62,657 bases of DNA from assembly GCF_018860505.1 (NCBI RefSeq), contig NZ_JAHKPU010000043.1, forward strand, positions 1 to 62,657. Reading direction: 5' to 3'. The translations under genes were made by a program, and so were the position numbers. This stretch comes from Pacificibacter marinus (GTDB taxonomy: Bacteria; Pseudomonadota; Alphaproteobacteria; Rhodobacterales; Rhodobacteraceae). Below are positions 35,420-44,210 of this stretch, piece after piece; the first letter of the stretch is position 1; the number at the start of each line of letters is the position of its first letter. A model generated the notes under the pieces. The model was given only the letters and a program-made list of their open reading frames with translations, was not told the origin of the DNA and ran no database searches.

Positions 35420-36343
35420 ATGAATATCGCAAACAAAGCAAACCGGCTCACCCCGTATGTGTTCATGGCACCTGCTGCGATCATTCTGGCCGTCGCATTG
35501 CTCTATCCGATCGGGTATATGATCTACGCCAGTTTTTTGGATTGGAGCCCAAGTCAAAGGATCGGAGAGGCCGATTTTGTTGGGCTACGCAACTACGTAA
35601 ACCTGATGCATGACGCGGCTTTTCGCGAGAGCTTTTGGGTGACAGTCAAATTCGCGGCTGTGGTCGTGACGCTTGAGATGTTCATTGGTGTCGGTTTGGC
35701 TTTGCTGCTTGATCGCAACATCAAAGGTATGTCGTTCTTGCGGACTATTTTCATTTTACCAATGATGATCGCCCCAATCGTTGTGGGTCTGATGTGGCGC
35801 TACATGTATCACCCCACCGTGGGCATCTTTAACCGCACGTTGAAAGACTGGGGCTTTGAAGGCATCCCTTGGCTTTCTGACAGCACATGGGCCTTTGTTG
35901 CCGTGGTGATGGCCGATGTTTGGCAGTGGACGCCATTTATTTTCATCTTGTCGCTGGCCGCGATGCAATCCTTACCCCGCTCTGCCTTGGAAGCCGCCGA
36001 AATCGACGGTGCCTCTGATATGCAAAAAGTCATTCACATCAAGCTGCCATTGATGCTGCCGGTGTTGATTGTGACGTTGATGTTACGATTGATTGATGCC
36101 TTTAAAGTGCTCGAAGTGATCATGGTTTTGACCAACGGGGGCCCGGGCCTTTCGACTGAAATCGTCGCCATGCGCATTTTCCGTACTGCACAAGAATTCC
36201 AAGAACTCGGCGAGGCCGCCGCGATGTCGAACACGCTGCTTATGGTGTTGATGGCGCTGACCATCGGGATGTTTGCCTACAATAAAATGCAAGAAGGCCG
36301 CGCCGCAAAAATGCAGGCGATGGCAGCGAAAGGGACAGCGTAA
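35420..36343 (+). CDS. Sugar ABC transporter permease (CUT1, MalF-like)
   Basis: 307 residues, six hydrophobic helices. The EAA loop that contacts the ATPase is present (SALEAAEIDGASDMQKVIHI). Companion to the permease at 36343, with which it overlaps by one base (TAATG). Membrane half of the importer. Confidence 0.93.
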   Translation: MNIANKANRLTPYVFMAPAAIILAVALLYPIGYMIYASFLDWSPSQRIGEADFVGLRNYVNLMHDAAFRESFWVTVKFAAVVVTLEMFIGVGLALLLDRNIKGMSFLRTIFILPMMIAPIVVGLMWRYMYHPTVGIFNRTLKDWGFEGIPWLSDSTWAFVAVVMADVWQWTPFIFILSLAAMQSLPRSALEAAEIDGASDMQKVIHIKLPLMLPVLIVTLMLRLIDAFKVLEVIMVLTNGGPGLSTEIVAMRIFRTAQEFQELGEAAAMSNTLLMVLMALTIGMFAYNKMQEGRAAKMQAMAAKGTA

Positions 36344-37215
36344 TGTCAGTTCAAAAAGAAACGCAAAACCCGCTTTTTTACATGTTGATTGTGGTGCTTG
36401 TCGTCATGTCGCTTGGTCCAATTTTATTGATGTTAGCGACATCGTTTAAAACCAACGTTGATGTCTACGACAGCTCGGTTTCGGCCTTTTTCTTTGCGCC
36501 GACACTGGCCAATTACGAAACCGTTTTGTGCGATGTGCTGTGGTATGAGCCGAGCCATGTGGACTATTGCGACCCGACCTTTGGGCGCGCTTTGGGCAAC
36601 TCGCTTTTTGTTGCGTTGGTCTCGACCGGTTTGACTTTGTTTATGGGCTGTATGGCGGCATATGCCTTGGTTCGGTTTAAGTTTATGGGCCGTGGCACGG
36701 TGTCTATGACAACGCTTTTAATGCGTATGGTGCCACCTGCTGTGCTGCTTGTGCCTGTGTTTGGCATCTGGACATTCCAATACGGATTGGACGGCACATT
36801 TACGGGTATTATTTTGGTTTATACCGCGATGAATTTGCCGTTTGTCATTTGGATTTTGCAGTCTTTTATCGTTCAAGTTCCGATCCAGCTTGAAGAAGCG
36901 GCACGCATGGACGGGGCCAACCCCATTCAGATTTTCTTTCTTGTGGTGTTGCCTATTATCAAGCCGGGTTTGGCTGCGGCAGCGATTTTTACCTTTCGCA
37001 TTGCGTGGAATGAATTCTTGCTCGGCAATGCGCTTTTGGATCGCAACACGCGGACCGTGCCGGTGACCATTGTGAACTCGATCACGGAATATGACATCAA
37101 TTGGGGTGTGATCATGGCCACAGGCATGTTGCTGGCCATTCCGCCGATTATCTTTACCTTTGTGGCCTCTAAACAGATCATCACGGGTATGACAGCCGGC
37201 GCGGTAAAAGGCTGA
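36343..37215 (+). CDS. Sugar ABC transporter permease (CUT1, MalG-like)
   Basis: 290 residues, six hydrophobic helices, EAA loop QLEEAARMDGANPIQIFFLV and the MalG-type ending (IPPIIFTFVASKQIITGMTA). A periplasmic loop after the first helix contains several acidic and aromatic residues plus two Cys (VLCDVLWYEPSHVDYCDPTF), longer than in most relatives I recall. Start overlaps the preceding stop; its own stop overlaps the b561-like start. Confidence 0.93.
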   Translation: MSVQKETQNPLFYMLIVVLVVMSLGPILLMLATSFKTNVDVYDSSVSAFFFAPTLANYETVLCDVLWYEPSHVDYCDPTFGRALGNSLFVALVSTGLTLFMGCMAAYALVRFKFMGRGTVSMTTLLMRMVPPAVLLVPVFGIWTFQYGLDGTFTGIILVYTAMNLPFVIWILQSFIVQVPIQLEEAARMDGANPIQIFFLVVLPIIKPGLAAAAIFTFRIAWNEFLLGNALLDRNTRTVPVTIVNSITEYDINWGVIMATGMLLAIPPIIFTFVASKQIITGMTAGAVKG

Positions 37216-37958
37216 TGCTTGATTGGTTTTTGTCCCCTATCGATGCTGCGCGCGCCCATGATATCGGCTTTGCCCTGTCTTGGCACGCGCGTCTGATGGT
37301 TCTCTCTTGGGGGGTGATCACGCCATTGGCGATTTTGATCGCGCGGTTTTATAAAATCACCCCGAAACAAGATTGGCCGCGTGAATTGGACAATCGCATT
37401 TGGTGGGACGTGCATTTTTGGGGACAAATATCGTCCTTTGGCATTGCCTGTATTGCTTTGGTCCTGATCTTAATCTCGGCGCAAAATACAGGTGCGGCGA
37501 TGCGCCATCACGTTCTTGGCTATACTGTCATGGGCCTTGGGGCGATGCAGCTTTTGTCAGGCGCCTTGCGTGGCACCAAAGGGGGGCCAACGGCCCCTCA
37601 TGCGGATGGAAGCCTTAGAGGAGATCATTTTGATATGACACCTCGCCGACTTGCCTTTGAATTTATTCATAAACTTGTTGGCTACACCGCTTTGGGTTTG
37701 ATTATGATTGCGATCACAACGGGGCTTTGGGCGGCCAATGCGCCCATTTGGATGTGGGTGGTTATCGGCGGTTGGTGGGCTTTGCTTGCCTTGGTGGCTG
37801 TTGTGCTGCAATGGCGCGGACGAGCATTTGACACCTACCAAGCCATTTGGGGGCCTGATGCGTCATTGCCAGGAAATCAAAGACCAAAACAGGGGGTGTG
37901 CATCACGCGCCCCTCTGAAAGCCCTGACTATAAAAATGACTATAAAGATAAAGTGTAA
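37215..37958 (+). CDS. Cytochrome b561-domain membrane protein
   Basis: 247 residues with five or six hydrophobic helices. Four His lie in or near helices in the spacing of b561-type haem ligands: SWHARLMVL, WWDVHFWGQI, RHHVLGYTVMG and EFIHKLVGYTALG. A short soluble tail ends in charged residues. b561 proteins carry electrons across membranes. The start overlaps the MalG-like stop, so it is firmly part of the sugar importer operon, an unusual partner. Possible roles are electron transfer for a membrane-linked sugar dehydrogenase, or none related to transport; no such dehydrogenase is in the window. Confidence 0.75.
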   Translation: MLDWFLSPIDAARAHDIGFALSWHARLMVLSWGVITPLAILIARFYKITPKQDWPRELDNRIWWDVHFWGQISSFGIACIALVLILISAQNTGAAMRHHVLGYTVMGLGAMQLLSGALRGTKGGPTAPHADGSLRGDHFDMTPRRLAFEFIHKLVGYTALGLIMIAITTGLWAANAPIWMWVVIGGWWALLALVAVVLQWRGRAFDTYQAIWGPDASLPGNQRPKQGVCITRPSESPDYKNDYKDKV

Positions 37959-37990
37959 CCGAGTCCTTTGGACAGACACAGGAGATAAAG

Positions 37991-38914
37991 ATGTTCGGTG
38001 AATTGGATGGAACAGGATTTGAAAGCATAGACCCTGCATTTGGAGCGTGTTTTATCGGCCATGCCCGCGTGGAGCGTTTGTGGACGGGAGCGCGGTGGTC
38101 CGAGGGGCCGGCATGGTTTCCCGCAGGGCGTTACCTTATCTGGTCAGACATTCCAAACAACCGCATGATGCGTTGGGACGAAACCGATGGGTCTGTGTCC
38201 GTCTTTCGGCAAGGCTCTAACAATAGCAACGGCAACACGGTTGACGGGCAGGGGCGTTTGGTCTCTTGCGAACATCTCACCCGCCGCGTCACCCGTACGG
38301 AACATGACGGATCGATCACCGTTATTGCCGACAGCTACCAAGGCAAGCGGCTCAACTCGCCCAATGATGTGGTGGTGAAATCTGACGGTTCGATCTGGTT
38401 CACGGATCCGTCCTACGGCATCATGATGGATTATGAAGGCGAGCGTGCTGAGGTTGAACAATCAGGCTGTCACGTTTACCGCGTTGATGGGGATACGAAT
38501 GAGATCAGTGTTGTCGCCGCTGATTTTGACAAGCCCAATGGACTTGCATTTTCGGCTGATGAACAAACGCTGTTTGTGTCCGATACGGGGGCGACGCACA
38601 CTGAAAATGGCGCAAAACATATTTGCGCGCTTAACGTCAACAGTGATGGCAAAACGCTTGGGGCGTCTCGTGTTTTTGCGTCATGCACCAATGGGCTGTT
38701 TGACGGGTTTCGTTTGGACCGCGCTGGTCGTATTTGGACCTCTGCCGCCGATGGTGTGCATTGCATCGCCCCAGATGGTCGGTTGATTGGGAAAGTGCAT
38801 ATCCCTGAAATGGTTGGCAACCTGTGCTTTGGTGGGCCCAAATTAAACCGATTGTTTATAGCTGGTACAAGTTCATTGTACGCAGTGTATTTGAATGTAA
38901 ATGGCCTGCACTGA
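37991..38914 (+). CDS. SMP-30/gluconolactonase-like sugar lactonase
   Basis: 307 residues, six-bladed SMP-30 propeller. Metal-ligand segments are present: WSEGPAWFPAGRYLIWSDIP (Glu), KRLNSPNDVVVKSDGSIWFT (Asn), KPNGLAFSADEQTLFVSDTG and DGFRLDRAGRIWTSAADG (Asp). No signal peptide. These enzymes open aldonolactones made by sugar dehydrogenases, the first steps of the non-phosphorylative pentose route. It is last in the CUT1 operon, 32 bp after the b561-like gene, with GGAG before the ATG. Confidence 0.9.
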   Translation: MFGELDGTGFESIDPAFGACFIGHARVERLWTGARWSEGPAWFPAGRYLIWSDIPNNRMMRWDETDGSVSVFRQGSNNSNGNTVDGQGRLVSCEHLTRRVTRTEHDGSITVIADSYQGKRLNSPNDVVVKSDGSIWFTDPSYGIMMDYEGERAEVEQSGCHVYRVDGDTNEISVVAADFDKPNGLAFSADEQTLFVSDTGATHTENGAKHICALNVNSDGKTLGASRVFASCTNGLFDGFRLDRAGRIWTSAADGVHCIAPDGRLIGKVHIPEMVGNLCFGGPKLNRLFIAGTSSLYAVYLNVNGLH

Positions 38915-39753
38915 ATGGCTGTTTACTGGCGCCGAATGAATTTGGCGCAGCGGCAGACTAGAGTGTGTGCTTTTGTACTATTCTTGCAGCTCGTTTAGGC
39001 CTCATCCAGCACAAAAGTGACGGAGCCTAATTTGAAATTCTTTTACTTTTTAGGACAACTTTAGAGCTTGGCGAAGGCGTCTTGAAAGGCGATTAGATAG
39101 CTTGCTGTCTGGACGCAACGGCAAAGAGCAATTCGATCTACCGATCATGTAGAGTGTCTGTGGCAGTCAGCGCGCTGTTTAGCTGTTGAGGTGTGTCATT
39201 GGTTTTGTAGGTGTGGGGCATCAGGTATATCGTTTCTATGCTGTTCTCAATAACTGTTCAAAACAAGTGTGAACGGGCCATCTAGCGGGCTGTAACAGTT
39301 CCTGACATGAGAAGACCCCTAATGGATCTTTCTTCATCGAAACGTAAATTCGCAATGCAAAATAAATGATTCGATCTTGCCTGTTTGCTTAAGGCTCAAA
39401 GCGCCGAAGCTAATTTTAGAATATGCGGAGGGTACATGCATATCTATATATTTGTAAATTCTGTATCGAAAAATATCGTTAAAAATGCCATTAATTGCTA
39501 TTTTTTACAAAGTAATTTTACAACTATGGACAAATATAAGAAATCAAGTTACCAATTATTCCAACGCCAGCAATGGAGTTTGGGAGGATCTAATGTGTTG
39601 AGCCGCTTGACTGGGCCCTGTGCTCTTTTGGCTGATCATCAACTGGACCCCTCGTAATAAGCAAGCAATGAAATGCTTTGAGTTAGGCTTTCTGAGGGAG
39701 GGCTTAATGTTGAACATTAGCGGCCGAGTAGGGGCCTACGTGAGGAAAAAATT
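38915..39753. other. Long AT-rich gene-free region
   Basis: About 840 bp without a supportable gene. A 90-codon frame (39385-39657) has poor codon use, no family resemblance and no ribosome-binding site. The right part (39420-39560) is very AT-rich and probably holds the promoter of the rraA-like operon. The left part shows only short broken frames. Confidence 0.5.
39705..39719. promoter_or_regulatory. Perfect palindrome upstream of the rraA-like gene
   Basis: TAATGTT-g-AACATTA is a perfect seven-base inverted repeat 35 bp before the rraA-like start. Size and position suit a GntR/FCD-type operator, and a regulator of that family closes the cluster at 45810. Binding is inferred. Confidence 0.5.
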
Positions 39754-40479
39754 ATGAGCGATTACATTTTATCGAACGAAGTGCGTGAAAAACTGATGCG
39801 TGTTTCTACGGCTTCTGTTGCTACGGCGCTCTATAAGCGTGGGTTGCGCAATCAGTTTGTGCAGGGTGTGGTTCCTATCGGATCTAAGCCCGTAACAATG
39901 GTTGGTCAGGCTTTCACATTGCGTTACATTCCAGCCCGTGAAGATCGTAATCCGATCACTGTATTCCGCGAACGTGACCACAAGCAGCGCGTGGCCGTAG
40001 AGACCTGTCCTGAAGGGCATGTGTTGGTGATGGATGCGCGCAAAGACAGCCGTGCAGCCACAGCCGGTTCAATCCTTGTGACGCGACTTGCCAAACGTGG
40101 CGCTGCGGGTGTTGTTTCTGATGGCGGTGTACGGGATGCCGCTGGCATCGGCGCGCTTGACATGCCCTCCTATTTCGCGCGCCCATCTGCACCCACAAAT
40201 CTGACGCTGCATGAGGCAATTGACATCAATGTGCCCATTTCTTGCGGCGACGCTGCGGTCTTTCCTGGCGATGTGATGTTGGGCGATGGCGATGGTGTTA
40301 TGGTCATTCCTGCGCATCTTGCAGACGAAATCGCAGAGGAATGCACGGGAATGGAATCTTACGAGGATTTCGTTCTGGAGCAGGTCAATGAAGGTGCCGG
40401 TATTATCGGGCTTTACCCCGGTACTGATGATGAGAATATCGTGAAATACAACGCTTGGCGCGAACAGAAGGGCCGATGA
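39754..40479 (+). CDS. RraA-like / HMG aldolase-family protein
   Basis: 241 residues. Core motifs of the RraA fold (KDSRAATAGSILVTRLAKRG, GAAGVVSDGGVRDAAGI, PGDVMLGDGDGVMVIP) are present, including the G-G-x-R-D segment that in HMG/CHA aldolases binds metal and keto-acid. Members may be aldolases, oxaloacetate decarboxylases or non-catalytic RNase E modulators. Next to a ketoglutarate semialdehyde dehydrogenase and far from rne, an enzymatic role in sugar-acid breakdown is more likely. GTGAGGA precedes the ATG; the stop overlaps the next gene (ATGA). Confidence 0.85.
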   Translation: MSDYILSNEVREKLMRVSTASVATALYKRGLRNQFVQGVVPIGSKPVTMVGQAFTLRYIPAREDRNPITVFRERDHKQRVAVETCPEGHVLVMDARKDSRAATAGSILVTRLAKRGAAGVVSDGGVRDAAGIGALDMPSYFARPSAPTNLTLHEAIDINVPISCGDAAVFPGDVMLGDGDGVMVIPAHLADEIAEECTGMESYEDFVLEQVNEGAGIIGLYPGTDDENIVKYNAWREQKGR

Positions 40480-42002
40480 TGATGAGCTATACTCCACATG
40501 GACACCACCTGATTGCAGGCGAAAAAATCGGGACTGAGATAAAGTTCTCTTCCGCGCCTGCAACAGGTCAAGCTTTTGAATTTTCTGCAGGAACGCCAGA
40601 ACTCGTCGCGCAGGCTTGTGTCGCAGCGCAAAAGGCTTTCGCAGGATTTTCCGCAACATCTCGCGAAGATCGTGCTGTGCTTTTGGAAACAATCGCTGAC
40701 GAGATCGACGCGCGCGGCGACGCAATCACCGAGGTTGGCAGCGCGGAAACAGGACTGCCTGAAGGACGTCTTATCGGCGAACGTGGTCGTACAACGGGGC
40801 AGTTGCGCCTATTCGCAGCACATATCCGTAAAGGCGATTACCTTGACTGTCGGCACGACAAAGCCTTGCCAGATCGTCAGCCGCTTGCACGACCCGATTT
40901 GCGTATGATGCAGCGCCCCATTGGGCCGATTGCTGTGTTCGGCGCGTCAAACTTTCCATTGGCTTTCTCTGTCGCGGGTGGTGATACGGCGGCGGCTTTG
41001 GCTGCGGGTTGTCCTGTTGTGGTCAAAGGTCATGGCGCACATCCCGGTACAGGTGAAATTGTTGCGGATGCCATCACGGCTGCGATTAAGGCATGCAACA
41101 TGGATGCCGGCATTTTCAGTCTTGTCCAAGGTGGTACGCGTGCGGTGGGCGAAGCGCTCGTTACGGACCCACGGATTAAGGCTGTTGGTTTTACCGGTAG
41201 TCTCGGTGGCGGTCGCGCGCTTTACAATCTCTGCGCTGCGCGCCCTGAACCGATTCCGTTCTTCGGTGAGCTTGGTAGTGTGAACCCTATGTTTGTTCTG
41301 CCTGAGGCGACTGCCGCAAGGGGCGCTGATATCGGTACGGGTTGGGCGGGAAGCTTGACCATGGGTGTTGGTCAATTCTGCACCAATCCTGGCATCGCGG
41401 TGGTGATTGATGGTCCTGAGGCGGATCGCTTTGTTGAGGCCGCAACGCAAGGTCTTGGTGCTGTTGCGGCTCAGCCGATGTTGACGGATGGCATGGCTGA
41501 TGCATACCGCGATGGTGCGCGCCGCGTGGGCGAGGCGGCGGGGGTCAAAACTCTGTTGACCACATCTTGCGAAGGTCGCGATGGGGCGCCTTACTTGTTT
41601 GAGGTTTCTGCCGCTGACTGGTTGGCGGATGAGGTTCTGTCCGAAGAAGTATTTGGCCCGCTCGGTCTTGTGATCCGCGTAAAAGATGCGGCGCAGATGC
41701 AAGAGATTGCCGAAAGTTTCCAAGGGCAGCTGACTGCGACCTTGCAGATGGATGATGGCGATATTGATCTTGGTCAGGCGCTTTTGCCTGTGCTTGAGCG
41801 CATGGCTGGTCGAGTGTTGGCCAACGGCTTTGCGACAGGTGTTGAGGTTTGTGATACGATGGTGCACGGCGGACCTTATCCTGCCAGCACAAACTTTGGT
41901 GCGACCTCGGTTGGCACCTTGTCAATTCGTCGTTTCTTGCGCCCTGTGTGCTACCAAAACCTACCAGAAGCGCTCCTCCCTAAGGATTTTTTGACAGCCT
42001 AA
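40476..42002 (+). CDS. Alpha-ketoglutarate semialdehyde (2,5-dioxovalerate) dehydrogenase
   Basis: About 508 residues of the aldehyde dehydrogenase superfamily, the KGSDH branch: VFGASNFPLAFSVAGGDTAA (cofactor site), GFTGSLGGGRALYN, FGELGSVNPMFVLPE with the catalytic Glu, GVGQFCTNPGIAVV with the catalytic Cys, and EEVFGPLGLVI. It oxidises alpha-ketoglutarate semialdehyde to alpha-ketoglutarate, the step after the AraD-like enzyme at 30655. Three tandem ATGs (40476, 40479, 40482) are possible starts; all overlap or abut the rraA-like stop. A terminator follows. Confidence 0.9.
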   Translation: MMMSYTPHGHHLIAGEKIGTEIKFSSAPATGQAFEFSAGTPELVAQACVAAQKAFAGFSATSREDRAVLLETIADEIDARGDAITEVGSAETGLPEGRLIGERGRTTGQLRLFAAHIRKGDYLDCRHDKALPDRQPLARPDLRMMQRPIGPIAVFGASNFPLAFSVAGGDTAAALAAGCPVVVKGHGAHPGTGEIVADAITAAIKACNMDAGIFSLVQGGTRAVGEALVTDPRIKAVGFTGSLGGGRALYNLCAARPEPIPFFGELGSVNPMFVLPEATAARGADIGTGWAGSLTMGVGQFCTNPGIAVVIDGPEADRFVEAATQGLGAVAAQPMLTDGMADAYRDGARRVGEAAGVKTLLTTSCEGRDGAPYLFEVSAADWLADEVLSEEVFGPLGLVIRVKDAAQMQEIAESFQGQLTATLQMDDGDIDLGQALLPVLERMAGRVLANGFATGVEVCDTMVHGGPYPASTNFGATSVGTLSIRRFLRPVCYQNLPEALLPKDFLTA

Positions 42003-42024
42003 CGGTTGCTTTGATCCTGCGCTT

Positions 42025-42064
42025 GGCCTGCTGTTGCGTTTAGTCGTGGCGGCGGGCCTTTTTT
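42025..42064 (+). terminator. Rho-independent terminator after the semialdehyde dehydrogenase gene
   Basis: GGCCTGC (42025-42031) pairs with GCGGGCC (42052-42058), one U-G pair, with further pairing inside the loop, followed by six T. Confidence 0.75.
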
Positions 42065-42620
42065 GTTGAGGAAGCTCTATTGCGACATCTGTGCTCTTTC
42101 TGAATGGAATCGCCTATGTTGGCTGTTGTCTGAATTTTACTTATTTTTGCAAATATCGATATTTTCCCCGTAATTTGGCGGATAATTAACTTATTATTCT
42201 GAGTATTATGACGAATTTGCACATAATTCGTAATAATGGGTAATTTTAGTTGTTGATTTGTAAGTGCAGTCTTGTAGAGTGAGTTAGGGTTCGTAAGTGC
42301 CAAATCTGCACAAATGAATGGGGGAGCTTCGGCTCGAAATGAGGGAGATTTATATGTGCGCGAAAGATGTGCGCATGTATGATGCATCAAGAAAAATGCA
42401 TATTTTGCGAGATGACTGTAAGCTTTTGAGTTCGGCGCCGATGGTCTGAATTCTACGACTCATATGTCGCTAGGGACGCATTTAAACGCGACCTTCGCTC
42501 AATGAAATACCCCTTGTCCTAAGTTGGTTTAATATATGGCTTTGCTGCACAAGCATGGTCATGCGATCTGCCAGATGCTTCTGGATAGACGCTACGAAGT
42601 TCAAAAAGGAGGAACAATCT
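42065..42620. promoter_or_regulatory. AT-rich upstream region of tctCBA
   Basis: About 555 bp without a gene. The minus-strand frame here (42040-42390) overlaps the terminator and resembles nothing. A perfect palindrome TGATGCATCA lies at 42380-42389 and could be a regulator site; the tct promoter is expected downstream of it. A strong AAAGGAGG at 42605-42612 serves tctC. Confidence 0.45.
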
Positions 42621-43586
42621 ATGTTTTCTAAAGGCTTGAAGAAAAGCATCATTTTGGCGCTTGGCGCTTGTGTCGTTGGTGCATCCGTTGCTGCTGCTGA
42701 TTTCCCGACACGTGACATCCGCCTTATCGTGCCATGGCCTGCAGGCGGTGGTGCTGATGCCATCTCGCGCAAAATTAGTAATCTCGCTGAGCAAGACCTG
42801 CCAAAATCCATCTACGTTGAAAATATCGCAGGTGCGGTGACTGCAACAGGTTTGATCCAAATGACCAGCGCCCGTCCAGACGGCCATACAGTTGGCGTTT
42901 TGACATATGACAGCGTTATCACATTGCCACGCGGCCAAATGGTTCCTGGCTATGGTCTGGAAAACATGTCCTTGATCGCGCGCATCACCAGCGAAGCTGA
43001 CGCAATCGTTGTGTCTAAACACTCTGGTATCAACAGCTTTGAAGAATTGGTCGCAAAAGCCAAGGAAAACCCAGGTCAAGTCCGTGTCGGTGTGGCGCCA
43101 AAAGGTTCTGGTCCGTATTTGTCTGTTATCCAACTTGAAACTCTATTGGACGTAGATTTCAACGTGATCACTTACGCAGGGTCTTCTAGCGCTGAAGCTG
43201 AGGCACTTTTGTCTGGTGAGTTGGACGCAGCGATTTCAAGTCTTGGCGATTTCAGCGGGATCATTGAATCCGGTGATGCAAAAGGTGTGATCGAACTGAC
43301 ATCTGTGCAGAACTTGACATACACTGACGTGCCGACAATCAGCTCAAAAGGCTTTGATCTGCAAACAGGTAGCTTTATTGTTCTTGCTGCTCCGAAAAAC
43401 ACACCGGATGAAGCAATCGACGTGATCGAGACTGCGTTTAAAACAGCTTATGACAGCGCAGAGTTTCAAGACTGGCTCGCACAAATCGGTGTGACACCTG
43501 ATTGGCTCGGCTCTGACGAAGTGAAGGGTTGGGTTGAAGGGCTTCAAGACAAGACCTTCTCTTTGATGGACGATTTGAACCTGTAA
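42621..43586 (+). CDS. tctC: Tripartite tricarboxylate transporter substrate-binding protein
   Basis: About 321 residues: signal peptide 1-26, then a Bug/TctC fold with RLIVPWPAGGGADAISRK near the N-terminus and VRVGVAPKGSGPYLSVIQLE, LSGELDAAISSLGDFSG further on. Binds carboxylates for the TctBA permease; in this cluster the substrate could be a sugar acid or keto-acid rather than citrate. Start chosen at the ATG eight bases after AAAGGAGG. A hairpin follows the gene. Confidence 0.92.
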   Translation: MFSKGLKKSIILALGACVVGASVAAADFPTRDIRLIVPWPAGGGADAISRKISNLAEQDLPKSIYVENIAGAVTATGLIQMTSARPDGHTVGVLTYDSVITLPRGQMVPGYGLENMSLIARITSEADAIVVSKHSGINSFEELVAKAKENPGQVRVGVAPKGSGPYLSVIQLETLLDVDFNVITYAGSSSAEAEALLSGELDAAISSLGDFSGIIESGDAKGVIELTSVQNLTYTDVPTISSKGFDLQTGSFIVLAAPKNTPDEAIDVIETAFKTAYDSAEFQDWLAQIGVTPDWLGSDEVKGWVEGLQDKTFSLMDDLNL

Positions 43587-43636
43587 TCCACGGTTTACCA
43601 AACAAACACCATGTCTCCGGCGCCTTGTCGGGGGCA

Positions 43637-43670
43637 TTGCTTTCGGGGGCTTGAGTGTCCTCGAAAGCAA
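43637..43670 (+). other. Hairpin between tctC and tctB
   Basis: TTGCTTTCGGGG (43637-43648) pairs with CCTCGAAAGCAA (43659-43670), twelve pairs with one G-U. No T-run. Likely stabilises the binding-protein message. Confidence 0.65.
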
Positions 43671-43757
43671 GTTCAAGCGACCTATGCAAAACATAAGATA
43701 AGGTTCTTTTTATCTGTCTTTTGCGGTTAAGACCCAGCCTCATATCGGGAGAAAACG

Positions 43758-44207
43758 ATGTTCATAAACAGGCAAAACTCATTTCTTTACGTCATACTCG
43801 TCGTGTCTGTCGGATATCTTATTTCGGCGGTAAGCCTCGGTGCCCCTATCGTCGATAACGGTTTGACGCCGTCGTTCTTTCCCATCCTTGTTGGGGCTGC
43901 GGCGATCCTTTTCGCTACGGTACTCATCGTACAAAGCCTGCGGAATCCCGTAGAAAACACCAAGTCGGATGAGCCACGCACCTATACGCACCTGCTGGTT
44001 ATCGCAGCCATTTTTGTCTACATCGTCGCATTTCGTCAGATAGGGTACTTCATCTCTTCAACCGTCTTCGTTTTTGCGCTGATCTTGATTTTCTCTCGTG
44101 TTGAGAAGCTTTTGCTCAAAGCAGGGATTTCGGTGCTGGTTGTCGCGATCTGCTATGTCATGTTCCAGAAATTGTTCGGGGTTCGCCTCCCGACACTGTG
44201 GGGTTGA
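43758..44207 (+). CDS. tctB: Tripartite tricarboxylate transporter small subunit
   Basis: 149 residues with four hydrophobic helices, the TctB layout (GLTPSFFPILVGAAAILFAT, then LLVIAAIFVYIVAFRQIGYF and VMFQKLFGVRLP). GGGAGAAAACG precedes the ATG. It ends three bases before tctA starts its upstream spacer, so the pair is translated together. Confidence 0.88.
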   Translation: MFINRQNSFLYVILVVSVGYLISAVSLGAPIVDNGLTPSFFPILVGAAAILFATVLIVQSLRNPVENTKSDEPRTYTHLLVIAAIFVYIVAFRQIGYFISSTVFVFALILIFSRVEKLLLKAGISVLVVAICYVMFQKLFGVRLPTLWG

Positions 44208-44210
44208 ACC

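Noticed and set aside
39385-39657. 90-codon plus-strand frame before the rraA-like gene
   Set aside because: Very AT-rich, no ribosome-binding site, no family resemblance; treated as intergenic.
39754-40479. Classical RNase E inhibitor RraA
   Set aside because: Gene context is catabolic and the protein is longer than E. coli RraA (161 residues); an enzyme of the wider family is more likely.
40947-41867. 306-codon open frame on the minus strand inside the semialdehyde dehydrogenase gene
   Set aside because: It is a shadow of a strongly conserved enzyme; its composition (many Arg, His, Asn) is that of an out-of-frame reading and it matches no family.
42040-42390. 116-codon minus-strand frame upstream of tctC
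   Set aside because: Overlaps the terminator of the preceding operon and has random-looking composition.
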